Positions 23,901 to 38,900 are shown, counted from the first letter of the stretch. The stretch is 64,000 nt of DNA from Siphonodentalium dalli (GCA_032622095.1 CP136062.1:56027849-56091848), one strand, 5' to 3'. Numbers and translations: made by a program. The notes: generated by a model not told the origin, from the letters alone.

Positions 23901-26900
23901 GTTCGAATAATAATATTTTTGTGAAAAAGTGCGATTTTTCAGCAAAAAATATATATTGTGGCTCAAAATGGCAGGAAAATCTAAATTAACCAACACCTTT
24001 TTTCATATCAGGTAGAAGTATTGCATGATTTAGTAATTTTAACCCCAACAATATGGGCAAATAGGCTAGGACATAGCCACAGGGCTCGCTTTACCAAAAT
24101 CGTTAATTTCTGGAAAAAGTCACTGGAGGGTATCGCTCATCGTCGATTTGACAATAGCCACCACCTATTCCGTTATTTTTCAATTTCTGTCAAATTCTTT
24201 CTACTTGTGTTGTCCAGATAACTACTGAGCCATATGTTATATAGTTGGTCACGTTGTTTATAACAAAGGTTTTAGTACTTAACATCGATGTTAATGCATG
24301 CAAAATTAACTGTTATCAATAAAATAATTGTTGTAACTGGGGGTCTGAAAGCCTGAACACATCTGTAATCGATTAAACGGCATCTCTGGACAACACTTTC
24401 AGTACAATATTCATATTGGGTCCCATTCAGATCAATTAAAAAATGTTTGTAATGACATAAAAAATATGTATTTTTTTCGACCAAAAACGTGTTTGGGGGA
24501 GGGGTAGCTAAAATCCAATATCTCGCAAACCGTTCAAAATTGTTGTTAACTTCTTCCTTCATATGCTTGTTAGATAACTAATACACCATATGACCTAAAT
24601 ATTTCAATATTATTGCAATATACGTTTCAATGATAATGTTCGAAAAATAATTTGTTTTTGAAAAGAGTGATTTTTCAATAAAAATTAAATGTTTCGGCTC
24701 CAAATGGCACGAAAATCCAAACTAACCAACACTTCTTGCATATCAGGTACAAATATGGTATGCTGTAGTCATTTTAACACCAACAATGTGGGCAAATAAC
24801 TTAGGACATAGCCGCAGGGCTCACTTAACAAAATCGTTAATTTCTGGGAAAAGTCACTGGTGGGTATCGTTCATCGTCAATTTGAGAATAGCCACCACCA
24901 ATTCCGTTATTTTTCACTATCATTTTCGTACAGAGTATATATTTCTCCTTCAAATAAAGTTAGTTTTAACTTGTTCTACCGTGGGTAGGGGTATCTCGAA
25001 AACTAGAGCTCTTTTTCGATTTGGCCGCTGCACTATTTATCGCCCGACAGTGCGACACTATGGACATACCTATGTGATGGATGATTGCATGTTCGTCAAA
25101 TGACTTGACATAGCTGGAATTGGCTTCATTTAAAATACACTTTGATGTTTTCGGAATCACATAATTAATGGAAATGTACAGGTGGAGAAATGTCTGGGAG
25201 GGAAATGTCCAGTTGTGGAAATTTTGGGGTGTGGAAATGTCCAGGGAGGGAAATGTCTTGGTGGGGAAATGTTCAGGTGGGGTATCCAAGGAGGGTAATG
25301 GCCTCATTGTCCTGGTGGAGAAATGTCCAGTGGGGAAATGTCCGGGTGCATATCCATGGAGGGAATGTCCTGGTGGAGAAATGTCAAGTGGGGAAATGTC
25401 CGGGTGGAAATGTCTGTGTGGAGTAATACCCGGGAGGGAAATGTATGTTGGGATCTGTTCGGTGGGGAAATGTCTTGGTGGTGGAAATGTCCGGGATGGG
25501 AAATGTCTGGGGTGGATAATGGCCAGGGCTGGAAATGTCCGGGTGGGGAAATGCCTGGGTGGGAAATGTCTGATACCCTGATGCATATATGTCATGTTCT
25601 TCATGTGAGACTGTTGTTTTTCGTTTTGTGATCCGGCTAAGCCTTTCTCTTTATCTTTTTTTTAAGGAGAGCATTAACAGAACAACAAGAAGTTGCTGTT
25701 GATATGCGGACAGTTATAACGGCCAATGATGAAATATTCATACTCAGGCAGTTTGGTATGTAAGATTTTATATAAATTCCATTTTGAGTGATGTGTTGTG
25801 TGAGGTAGAGGGGTAATGTCGCAGGAGCTATACTCGACCTTCACCCCATAATTGGCAGTCACGTTATATTCAACTAATTAACGGATCTCTTTCGGGTGGT
25901 TTTTAAAACACCACAGTGAGTAGAACATCTTGATATATAGGTCAAATTGCACATGCGGAGTGGGTGGAGTTTATTTGAGATTATAGATGCATGCCCTACG
26001 AGTATACTGTTAAATATTTATGCAAATAAATGCTTACGAAACACATATTTGAAAAAGCTATGGAAGGCGTTCATTGTCGGGACAGCTATGTCTTCCATAG
26101 CAGATGAGGCCATGCAGAATGAGGGTCCCATAGGGTGAATTTAGTGAAGCTAGCCTACTGCAAATGAAAGGTACACTAATCTCAGGCTTGTTAGAATTCA
26201 AGCCTTGAAATAGTGTGTCTGTCATTTGCAGAATGAGGTCCCCAGAGGGCGAATTTAGTGATGCTATACCACATAGCGGGCTAGCATCACCAAATTCACC
26301 TTCTGGGAACCTCATTCTGCTGAGGCGTAAGCAGAATGAGGTCCCCAGAGGGTGAATTTGGTGATGCTAGCCCACTATGTGGGGTAGCATCACTAAATTA
26401 ACCCTCTGGGGACCTCATTCTGCAAATGACAGACACTATTTCAAGGCTTGTTACCATTAACACCAAGAAGAACATAAATAATAGAAAGAATCTTTCTTAT
26501 ATCTCATTATCAATAACTCTCCAGTGACAAGATTACGCATGTTGAAATCATATACACAGGCAGTCAGTAATGTTTACGTTATATGCAAAGAACAATAACA
26601 CTAAAATACAGATATTATTGATTATGATCAGTTGCGGTGTGCTGTGTATTTCCTCATTAAATTATTTGCAGCAGCAACGGCAGCACTCAAGTCACCTTAT
26701 ATTATTTCTTGGTATAAACAAAAAGAAAACATCACTTGTAGCACTTTACATAAATGTTGTGGCATGTACATGTAGCTTAATTAGTCAAATTTGGACAAAC
26801 CGAGAAGCAGATATGTTTCTAGGTTATACATGTATATACTGATATGGTATTCGCACAAGTAATTATCTGTTACTTGATCGGTGAAATTTCAATAACCTAC

Positions 26901-29900
26901 TATTCACATTGCAAATGCCTTGAGAGTCTATAAATTCTGACTTGTATGGGTATGTCATTGTCAGATCTAATTATACCCTATTTATTTTTTTTTGAAAGGG
27001 TGATATACTGTTTTGCACCTGTGTGTTTATGGGGTTTGGACTTCGGTTTAAATATATATGTGACCCGCCATATCAAAACCAGTCGTAAGTCGGGATTTTT
27101 TTTACCCTGTGCCAATGCATTCTCTTATATATGCGAGTCGACCATAGGTTGCCTCGCATATATAAGAGAATGCATTGGCTTAACAATTTTTTATCATTTA
27201 AAAAAAAAATATGTTTCTTACAATTTTTAGGACATAAAATAAAAAACATCCATTACCCTGCAGGGAGCCACATGCATATATAGAAGCATATAGAAGAGTC
27301 TTGTCTGCTCTTGTTTGTCTGGGGCTCTGTATGGGTGAAATTATAAAATTGTTAAAGAATACAAGAAAAAATTATTAAAATTATAAAAAATTGTTAGGCC
27401 AATGCATTCTCTTATATATGCGAGGCGACCTTTGGTCGACTCGCATATATAAGAGAATGCATTGGCACAGGGTAAAAAAATCCCGACTTACGACTGGTTT
27501 TGATATGGCAGGTCACATATGTGGTTTAGGGGCTTTTTGGATTTAAGAGCTTAAGCAGTTAAACCTTTCTGTTTTTGCCATATTATCATTTAACAGTTGC
27601 TTGGGGTCTATAAATCATTCTAGCACAACTTTCTAAAAACCACAAAAGTTTGGACAAAATTTATGTCCACCCTGTCCTTGCATTTAAGGACAAGGATTGA
27701 GGGCTTAAGCTCATTAACCCTAGATGTTCATAATAATATATCTGCTAATATTTTTTATTTTTCTCTTGAACTGAAGAGTTTACATAACACATAGAGTTAT
27801 AGACATAAAATTACTAATTCTAACAGAGTTTACAGAGATAATAAATGTTGTATATGTGGTATGCTAATATCAATATTGAAAGTAGCCCTTAAACCTCTTT
27901 CGTTGGTGCACTTTTTGATGCCTCGTTTATGCTCGTTAATATGGATTGACCTCAGTACGTAAACCACTATCCTTTCGTTTGTCTACTCTTTCGTATGTGT
28001 GCGTGCATACGTCCGATGTCTATTCAAGTCATAACTTGAAGAGTTTTGCTCGGATCTCAATGTAATTTGGTATGGATGTTCACTACTATGAGGACATTCA
28101 ATGGAGTGTCATTTCTTTTGTTCGGGTTTTCTGTTCCAGAGTATTCATCTTTGTTTATCTGGAAATGTTGGCTTTTTTTGTCCTTCTGATATCTGTTTAG
28201 GTCATAACTTGAACAGTAGTGCTCGGATCTCAATGAAATTTTTTTAATGGCTGCTGAAATTATTATAAACCCTAATACCATTTTCATTACAGAGAAACTA
28301 AGATGTGGTATTGGCATCAGGAACGGCGAGAAAACATCAAACTCTGGCTTTATCTTCATCGACTATAACTGTGTGCTAGCAAGTTTACGAGTCCAAATAA
28401 AACAGAAGGTATCAGGCCCTCTTTACATGTGATATGCCGTCGTTCGGTTAGCTACAGTAATGCCCTAAGTAATCGACTCCTTTAGCACAGCAGAATTATG
28501 GGTAACTTTTCATGATTTAGTCGGAAATATGGCTCTCCCCGAGAGCTTTCCGATGAATGGCAACAAGCCATGTTTCCGACTAAATCCTGAAAAGTTACCC
28601 ATAATTCTGTGGTTAAGGAGTCGATTACTTAGGGCATTACTGTACCCGGATAACCGTTTATTATCCGGATTAAGTCTGTTTTGACTCTTCACATGGCAAA
28701 CATACTGGAGATCCAGTGGATACCAAAAAAAACTTGACCAAGCCATCTTTGATGTGCAACCCTTGTTTATACCATTATCCTACCAATAATATAAGAATAA
28801 TATTAGAAAGTTACAACTTAAAATGGTTAATATTGTGATGTACACAGAAAGCTGATGTCGGGGAGTGACCTCTCCGAATTTGAATCCTCCAGGCTGGTCT
28901 CACTCCAGTCGTGACTTCAGCAGATGGATAATAGTTTGAAGACAACTTTAAACATGGAATAAATGTGTCAGCACTTCAACCCTCAATGGACCCTGCGGTA
29001 ACTCAGTACATTGGTACTGTTACCCAGCGAAGGGATATGAAACCTGAGGGAATTGTGAAATTGTATACAAAAGCTATTGAAATTTATGATAACAAATTTT
29101 TAGTCACATAATATCACAAAGTGTCACATAATATCACAGATGTATGAAAGTATAACTAACATTTTGTTTATTAACATGTCAACTTGGAACTATATTTTGC
29201 CATTGAATGATCAGTACTGATGTTACTGTAATGCGACACGTTGTAGTCCCTACTGCTGGTATATCACTTTCCCGTTCAAAATTCATGGAAACTTTTATAC
29301 CCTCATTGAGCCTTTATGCCCACAGTGGTGACTAGCAACTTTCTTTTTACAATGATCTTTAACCCTTTCAGTGCCAAGTCCGATTTTTGTATCAACCCAT
29401 ATTTCCTTGATCATTTTTCAAATTTATTGATTAGAATAATGTGATACATTGTTGGAAAGAGTTCTCAGAGCTCTTTCCATCAATGTATCACATTATTATA
29501 ATCAGTAAATTTGAAAAATGATCAAGGAAATATGGGTTGATACAAAAATCGGACTTGGCATTGAAAGGGTTAATTCTATAGTAGAGTACGTGGTCATGGT
29601 ATAAAATAAAATACAACAGTTCTATTGTTTTGACACACTTTCATGTTCATTTCCACTTGAGTAGACCTTTATTTGATTAACATATTGTTATATCAGCAAC
29701 TTTCGTATACAGTAATGCTCTAAGTAATTGACTTCTTAACCAAATCAGAATTATGGGTAACTTTTCAGGATTTAGTCGGAAATATGGCTTGTTGCCATTC
29801 ATCGGAAAGCTCTCCCCGAGAGCTTTCCGATGAATGGCAACAAGCGCATGCACACAAGTGCATTTTGTTTCTTCGCGCATGCACACAAGTGCATTTTGAG

Positions 29901-32900
29901 AAATGCCTTTTGTCGTATGCAAAGGATAAGAATTTTGTTATAAATATATAGCGCGACCAAAGGAAGCCGCAATATAATCTATATGTATATTGAATGTGGA
30001 ATGGACTGTCTCATTGAAATATCTTGTGACATGTTTCACTGCAAACCAGTTCAGTCAGCATAGTTGATTGCCGTATAGTTGAGCTTGTATAAATGTATAT
30101 ACATACCAGTTAAGAGCATTTTGAGTTACATCGCCAGAACACTATATATTACGTCAGGCGCCTCGGGTTGGGGTCATTGAACGTTCAGGACGTCAGGTTC
30201 AAAGGGTTAAGCGTTGTTTCCTTCATCTTAGGTCTGTTTTATACCTCATGTCCAACCCAGGTCCCGCTATCTTCTGCTTGATTGCTCATTCATGATTGGC
30301 TGTTTATTATTATTTGATTTTGAGTAATATTGTTTTTACAGTTTTGTTGGCCATTTGACTTTGAGTTTCTCGACAGTAATGGATGGACAGTAACCCAGGA
30401 TGACGAGGACGACCTGACAGCAATAGATTGTCTCAGTGATCACATGATCACAGTACATTCCAAAGATCAGAGACGGAGGTCCATAGGCTCTGTAGATCTC
30501 AACTGCTCCATGAGTTCCGGGCCAAAGTCTAAAAAGCCAAGGTATGTCCTTACCCTTTCTATACTAAATTGATTCTCCAACTCAGTTATAAAAGTATGAG
30601 CGTCAGATGGGCTTGATCTTAGATATTAGACATTGCTCCACCCCCGTTGTGCGCTTTGCCCAATTGATCATTTAATTTAAACAATAAACATTTTGATTTA
30701 AAAAAAAATTCATTTTATAAATTTTTAAAAATTAAATTAAAATTATTTTGATATTTTTAAATAATTTTTTTTCTTTTTAAATCAAAACTTTGAAAAAACT
30801 AATGGCGTTATAACATCTGCAGGGTTACAGGCAAACAGATAGACAGACAGATCCTTCTCTTTTATATGTATATATAGATAATAATAGTACCCATGTTGTT
30901 GTTGTAATTGCGGCCCAGATACAATAAACTGTCTTTAAATGGTTAATTTTAAATAGAGTTGACTCCATAGCCTGATGATAAGTGTTTGTTCAAGGTAAGT
31001 GACCTATGGTCAAGTTGAGTTAAAAGTGGGCATATACAGTACAGTAATGTCCTAAATAATCGACTCCTTAACCACAGCAGAATTATGGGTAACTTTTCAG
31101 GATTTAGTCGGCCATATTTCCGACTAAATCCTGAAAAGTTACCCATAATTCTGATGTGGTTAAGGAGTCAATTATTTACGGCAGCATTACTTTAAGTGAC
31201 CTATGGCTACCTGATTGAGTTTGTTTAGGACAAAATATCATTGGTGGGCTTCTAAAACATCGTACATCAGGAAAATCAAAATGTTCATTAAGAGACACAA
31301 AAAACTTTATCTCTGGAACTAGAATTGGTATCTGCCAATAACTTTGCACAATAATTCTTTATTTCACATTTGTTGTAACATATACACTTTCATATTCAAT
31401 TATCTCCTAATTGATGAGAAAACGTGAATTTATGCTGTTATACAACACTTTAGAAGTAAAAAGTAGAAATCTTTGAGGTAAGACATTTTAGTTTTGATGA
31501 TTTCTGCAGCTTCGTTAGATTCTGCCACTCAGGATAAGGAAGATACGTCCTATGGCCAATCCTCTTCAAAACAAGCCAATTAAAATTATCCTAATAGGAA
31601 CATTTTCAGAAATGGCGGGAAACTCAGATACAGCATTTTAGACCACGAATTTCCCTGAAAAATAGCATTTGTACTTGAAATATTGACAAGTTATCTGATG
31701 TACAAGTTTATGTAATCTGAAAATGCAATAATAAGTTCTGTGCCAAAATGACATGTACGACATTTTAGAAGCCCACGTCCGAGGATATGTGATTTCCGGC
31801 TGAATACAGTAAATATTAAAACACATATAAATGTGCCAACTGATAGACTGGTACATCTAGTCCTTTTATTCATTTCGGATTGAAAAGTATCTGAGGACAT
31901 AGAGAACGTATCCTATATAAATGGATCAGTGATGTTGCAAATCGTTATCTATGTCCCAATGCTCAGCAAAACAGGATTTAGAAGAAAAAAAGCAAGAGTT
32001 GGGATCAAGCCTTGAAATAGCGTGTCTGTCATTTGCAGAATGAGGTCCCCAGAGGGTGAATTTAGTGATGCTACCCCGCATAGCGGGCTAGCATCACCAA
32101 ATTCACCCTCTGGGGACCTCATTCTGCTGAGGTGTAAGCAGAATGAGGTCCCCAGAGGGTGAATTTGGTGATGCTAGCCCGCTATGCGGGGTAGCATCAC
32201 TAAATTCACCCTTTGGGGACCTCATTCTGCAAATGACAGACACAAATAGTAATGGAGTCTGTGGATATTAAGCCTGAGTTTAGTGTGTCTGACATTTGCG
32301 GAATGAGGTCCCCAGAGGGTGAATTTAGTGATGCTATCCCACAGTGGGCTAGCATCACCAAATTCACCCTCTGGGGACCTCATTCTGCTTAGGCCTCAAC
32401 TGCTATGGGAGACCTAGGATCAGATTGAAGTCCCCCAGTTGAAGTTGGTGATGTTCACCCATTAGTAACCTCAATTATGAAATTTATCTTCTGCAAATTA
32501 GGGGATATAGAAACTTCCCAGAAGGGAAAAAGTAATTAAAAAAACATTGTTAATTTAAGACTATAGATACTTCCCAGAAGATGAGGCCTAAGCAAAATTG
32601 GATCCCCAGACGGTGAATTTGGTGATGCTAGCCCGCTATGCGGAATAGTATCAATAAATTCACCCTCTGGGGACCTCATTCTGTAAATGACAGGCACACT
32701 AAACTCAGGCTTGGTTGATATTCATTTAAGTTATTACACTAACGTTTTTAAAACTGATAAATTGTTATTTTTTTAATTCATCTTTCACACCTGGTTTATT
32801 TTTGTCTTACAGGTTGGAAGAGTTACCTTCCCTGACACGAGATGACTCGTCATTCTCACATGGTCTACCCGATGACTGTCATCTGAATGAGTCATCATAC

Positions 32901-35900
32901 TTTCAAATGTCCAAACAGATCTTAGTCAGTTACTGCAGGGCGGAGTCGGCCCAGCACGCCCTCAACTTAACGGGAGCTCTCTCCAAATTGGGATACAGTG
33001 TATATCTGGTATGTTTTTTTCATTAAATTAAACACATGCAAACAGTGAGCCCTCCATATGTACTCCATAGATCGCTGCAAAAGAATTCGCACTATTTCAA
33101 GTAGGCAGAGTTTAGGTATTTATGACTTGGGAATTCTCGTAAAAAATATGGAAATATATTAATCTGCATGATATTTTTTATCATTCATGTTCCAAATTCT
33201 CAAAAATGTCGAGGCACATTGTGGTCATAACTTCCCCTTTTAGAAAAGGCGGCATGCATTGGGGGGATGGGCAAGGGCGTAATTCTGGGTACGGCTGGAC
33301 GGTTTTGGCCGTACCAATATTTTGCTGGCAAAGGTGAATAATATACTTCTAACAGGACCAATGTTAATAATCCTGTCATTCCCATCAGTATGCCCAATTA
33401 ACTTATTATGAGTATTGGAACAACTAATTGATCATAATGTTTTATCAGTACACGTTGTTATGATAAGTTGCATCATGTTCCTGTAGGCATGTGCGTGGTA
33501 TAGATCTGGCGTTATATATAAACATCACGACCAATGGCCCTTTCAGTCATAACACAAACTCCTTTCCATATTATATAGGGCTGTATGGGCCTATTCCTAA
33601 GTTATACTCCATGGCTAAGCACTGCCAGGAAAGTGCATGGGCCAAATGTGTACGTGGTATTGACGTATGGATTTTGGTAAATTTAGTTGTTACGATACAT
33701 GTATTGCCAACCGTAGGCATGTTACTATCATGTGCCAAATTCAGTCAATCAGGTATAGGCTATAGAATTTTGTTCAACCAGCTAGCACTCCACACTCCCC
33801 TCACCACACTCCCCTCACCAACTTCCTGCAGTGACATGGCTGCATCGGCGAATGTAATTATGTGATTGTCACTCACTCATGTATATAATCTACTAGAAAT
33901 ACCACCGATGTCAGGATTTAGTTGATCTAACTCATTATTACAGTAAATATTACTTATTTCCATTTTTGTAACCACTTCTATATGCATGTATATATATCAG
34001 GAAACCAAGTAAAACGTGTCATTTTGAATGCAATATTAAAAGATTTCCTCAGGGCAGGCCCCCGAACCCCCTCCTCTTGTGTTCTCTCCCACTCTTGTGT
34101 TCTCCCCCACTTACTGCTTTGCAGCTCGGATAATGCTTCACAGCATATGTAAATTGTGCCCATATTATTCGGCCGTACGCATAAATGTATGACCGCTACG
34201 CTCTGGGGATGGGGTAGATAAACTATGTTTTTTTTTCAAAAAGAATTTTCCAAACTGTAATTTATTGCATTTGCCTCAGAAAAACATGCTTCATTGTCAC
34301 CATTGATAGTTTTTCTGATTCACATAGTCATATTGAATGATAAAATAAGAGTAACTTGCCACTACATTTTAAGGTAAAAATATTTGGGAGAAAATGATCA
34401 GGGTGGGAGATTATCTACAAAAATTATAGTATTATCAGTATAGACATTTAATATCAACTGGTTATACGCAATAAGATAACTTCCGTCCACTTGGTCTGGG
34501 ACTAAAGTATGTGGCAGGATAACCAAGGATTAGATCCTTTGAACTTGGCTGGCCGGTTTTCGGCCAGAAAGTTATTGTATATATATTCGACAGGCCGATT
34601 TTTTGCCCATAACGTAATCTCGTTCTATCGTCATTTAAGGACTCTAATTAAGGCTCCCAAATTACGATTTCTTTGGCTTCGGAGGTAAAAAAATATTTGA
34701 ATCGAGTCGAGGATCTCACCCATCAAAGCTCAGAGTGACCAGATATCGATTTTTGAAATTTCTCGAGATATGTACTTATTTGTGGCCTGTCAGACAAAAT
34801 TGCGGATGAAGATGGATAACTCTAAAATCAAGTGGTAATACGGCCAAATTTTGTGATACTCAAGTGACAATTTGGCCATTATTCGTTGAACAACATGTTG
34901 ATAAATAACACGCTTTGTGGAAATGTTATACCATAGTTGACAGTGGTTAGAAGAATTATTTTGTTGTAATTAATCGATTCTGATAATTAAAGCGAATTTT
35001 GAAGAAATGTTGTTGTTGTAACTTGATGATATAGGGACTGTCTGATTGGATTGAGTACCTTTAATTAATGTATCATCTGCCAAGTTGATTACAACAACAG
35101 AAGGCGGTGCTTTAGATTCATGTTATTGTCAACCTGTATACAGGCATGTACATGATGAGCCAAAACAAACTGTCTGTTGATCAAACATTGCAATTATTAT
35201 TGGATGATGGCAAGGATTGCAACTGGGACGAATAGGCTACAGGGAGTGAATTTGAAAAGGAAAGCAAATCAGAAGGAGACAGATGGGCAAAATATACCAT
35301 TTGCAGGCCAAGCGTGTGGGGGCTACTGGTAAAGGTCCTGTACAGGAGCAGGTGGGGACGTGTCTTCACCCATGACGTCACAATTAAACTCCTGTTCCTC
35401 TGTGACATTTGATTACATGATAAAAGGATACAAAATGTTGCAAATTTCAGAGATTTTTCCTTTCAATTCTGGGTAGCTGCTTAGCAACCATTACTAAGTA
35501 GTAGTCGGGTGGCAAAGTATCCTGAACTTATAATGCTCAGTGGTGCACGGTGAACATACAGTAATGCCCTAAATAATCGACTCCTTAACCACCGCAGAAT
35601 TATGGTTAACTTTTCAGGATTTAGTCGGAAATATGGCTTGTTGCCATTCATCGGAAAGCTCTTACTGAGAGCTTTCCGATGAATGGCAACAAGCCATATT
35701 TCCGATTAAATCCTGAAAAGTTACCCATAATTCTGATGTGATTAAGGAGTCGATTATTTAGGGCATTAGTGTAGCTTAAAGTTTCAGACGTGTCTCACAA
35801 TTTTAACATAACCAGCTGGAGTCATAAATTCATATTCATTATAATTACCATGTTGTTTGCATTGTTCATAGAGCACATGAGTGCACATGGCTCAAATTCA

Positions 35901-38900
35901 TTCATTTGTTGCATATAATTTGTTGAGTATAAAAGGAGATGGTCCCATAACTGGCCGGATTTAGTGTACAGTACCCCTTTAAAGATGTTATATACAATAA
36001 CAATTTTAATATTTTACATTCACATTTTCAGGATGTTCATGAGATAAAATCTGGGTTTGATTGGCAGGATTCGCTAAACTATGCCGTGAGCAACTGTGAA
36101 GTGTTCATTCCATTGGTTACTCCGAGATACGGGGAGACTCAGTGGACCAATCGAGAGGTAGGTTCCATCATTATTTATGCCTTTACTAAATGGATTCTCC
36201 CACTCAGATATAAAAGTAAATACTGGAATTATTAAATGGTCTTTTGTTTGTTTAAAGGGGTTTTCAGGAAAAATAAGCTGATGACAGATAATGCAGATGG
36301 AGCGCTATTTATTGGTGTCAGATAAATTGTATTTCAACCTTTTCTAAACTAAATGGATTCTCTCAGTCACATGGCAAGTGTACATCGGAATGGTCTAATG
36401 TTGATTTGGAAGGATGTTCAGGTTATAAAAGTAGATGGCAGAAAGAGCCCTATTTATTGAGGGAAATGGTTAGATAATAAGTTCAACAAACATTCTATCG
36501 TTTGTTATACCCCCCCCCCCCCTACTCTCGACGTGAATGGGGGAATACTGGATTGACCTCATCCGTCCATCCGTCCGGGCAGATATCTCAAAAACCACTT
36601 GTCTGATCTGAATGAAATTTGGTATGGATTTTCACTACTATGAGGGCATTCAACAGAGTGTTCAACCGTTTTTTCCGGATTTTCTGTTTTGGAGTTATTG
36701 ATCTTTGTTTATCTGGAAATGTTTTTCTTTTTGTCCGTCCGACCAGATATCTCCACCACCAGTTGACGAATCTCAATTAAATATGGTATGGATTTTCACT
36801 ACTATGAGGGCATTCAACGGATTGTTCAATTGTTTTTTCCGGATTTTCCATTCTAGAGTTATTCATCTTTGTTTATCTGAAAATGTGGTTTTTCTGTCCT
36901 TCAGATATCTCCACCACCGGTGACGAATCTTAATGAAATTTGGTATGGATGTTCACTACTATGAGGCCATTGTCCATTTTTTTTTGTACGAATTTTCCAT
37001 TTTACAGTTAATCATCTTTGTAGATAAGGAAGTGATGTTCTTTTGTCCATATCTCTACCACCAGTTGACGGATATCAATTATATTTGGTACGGATGATCA
37101 TTACAATCATGGCAATCAATTGCTTGGTTTATATTTTCCATTCCGGTGTTATTTATCTTTGTTTATGTTAATGTTCACTATTATGAAGGCAATCAATTGA
37201 GTGTTCAATTGTTTTGTTCATGTTTTCCATTCTACAGAGTTACCTTTGCTTATGTGAAATTGTTGGAGGGTTATTTTCCCGTCCAAGCAGATATCTCACC
37301 TATACTTTATCAATTTGCCACCATGGGGTATGTCATCACCGCTGGTGCAATCTCTAGTTGAATTTATTATTTGAACATTTCCTGTGGGATAACTGCTCAT
37401 CAATGATGCTTTGGTATAGAAAGGGTTAAACTTATTACCTGAACATTTCCTATGGAATAACCCCCCCCCCCTCACCACCACCAAAAAAAAGTAACATTGA
37501 TGTGATAAGTGACTACTAAACACAATGTTTGTATTGAGAAATCGTGAAAATTAAATTATTGTTGGTTTCATTATTTGTTGAATAAATACCTTGAAATTAG
37601 CATCATTATACAATATAGTGGTGTATAGGATAGAAAATTATATACAACTGGATGCATACATGTGGTTGTTTAGTATAATAGATATAATGATGACCTGGAT
37701 CAAGGAGATACAGTAATGCCCTAAGTAATCAACTCCTTAACCACAGCAGTATTATGGGTAATTTTTCAGGATTTAGTCGGAAATATGGCTTGTTGCCATT
37801 CATCGGAAAGCTCTCACTGAGAGCTTTCCGATGAATGGCAACAAGCCATATTTCCGACTAAATCCTGAAAAATTACCTATAATTCTGCTGTGGTGAAGGA
37901 GTCGATTATTTAGAGCCTTTCTGTACATTTATTGCATTGGTTCGAGGTTGACATGAGGATTTATTAATCCGAGGAAGTTAACATTTACCAATGCCGCAGG
38001 GCCAGGGGAATATTAACTTCCAAGGGTTGATAATTCCTCATGTTAACCTTGTAATAATGCAATATGGGTTTTATTATATGATCTACCAATGTTATCAAGC
38101 GGATTAGGCCTGAAACACCTTACTGAACTAAGTATATATGTACATGGATCGATCAAATGCACAAAAATGTGACCGAATAAGTCAAATTTTAATAAACAGG
38201 ATATACAATTCCCATTAATAACTCATGACATCACCGGAGCTTTAGTGTTTATAGAAAAATGCAGTAGATATCATGATTTATCAATTTCTTTTCTTTTCCA
38301 TATCATTTAGTATGGGACTTTTATAAGAAAGTTTAGGCTGGCAACAATCACTGCTGCCTGCTGACCAGGGTAGGGATCTGCGAATCGGGGATTTTGCATC
38401 GAATCGAATATCGACATCGAATCAAATCTCGAATCGAATCAGCTATTGATTGAAATTGTTTACCAGTGTTCATTTCGGTGTCTCATGACAAAAAAACTGC
38501 AAAATTCACTAGATACTATATAAGGCCAAAAAAAAAAAATTGGGTTTTCAGGCCCCGCCGCATTGAATAAAAAGGGCCGCATTAGGCCTTTTTATTGCAA
38601 TGCCTGATGTTATGACAAACAAAAAAACTTACGAAAAAATAAAAAAAATAAAATTTATTTTTTTTTATTTTAAAAACATGTCCGTAGCAGATATGTGTTG
38701 AATAATAGTGTGCATTGAGCTCTAACATGTAATGTGTTAAAAAGTGACTTGCAGGCTTACAACATGAAGTAGATGACTACAATTAAGAAAATGATAAGCT
38801 GACCCTCATGCTCTTCTTACAATTAGTCATTATGAACTAACTTACACTAATTGTAACTTTATACAATTGAAAGGCATAGAACTAAATTTAGGATCACATA

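Noticed and set aside
24966-25604. 212-codon minus-strand frame rich in RHFP/TFP repeats and its plus-strand counterpart
   Set aside because: Direct translation of the G-rich minisatellite; composition follows the DNA repeat.
28455-28642. Long perfect hairpins (families A, B, C) as microRNA precursors or CRISPR repeats
   Set aside because: They are multi-copy, have element-type target duplications (TA or TTAA) and lack CRISPR spacing; MITEs explain them fully.
33491-33865. 124-codon plus-strand frame in intron 4
   Set aside because: No domain, no suitable acceptor/donor pair and not needed to keep the TIR frame (exons 4 and 5 join cleanly).
38366-38500. tcgaatcgaatatcgacatc tract as a hAT element
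   Set aside because: It resembles one hAT end, but no matching opposite end or 8-bp duplication was found nearby.
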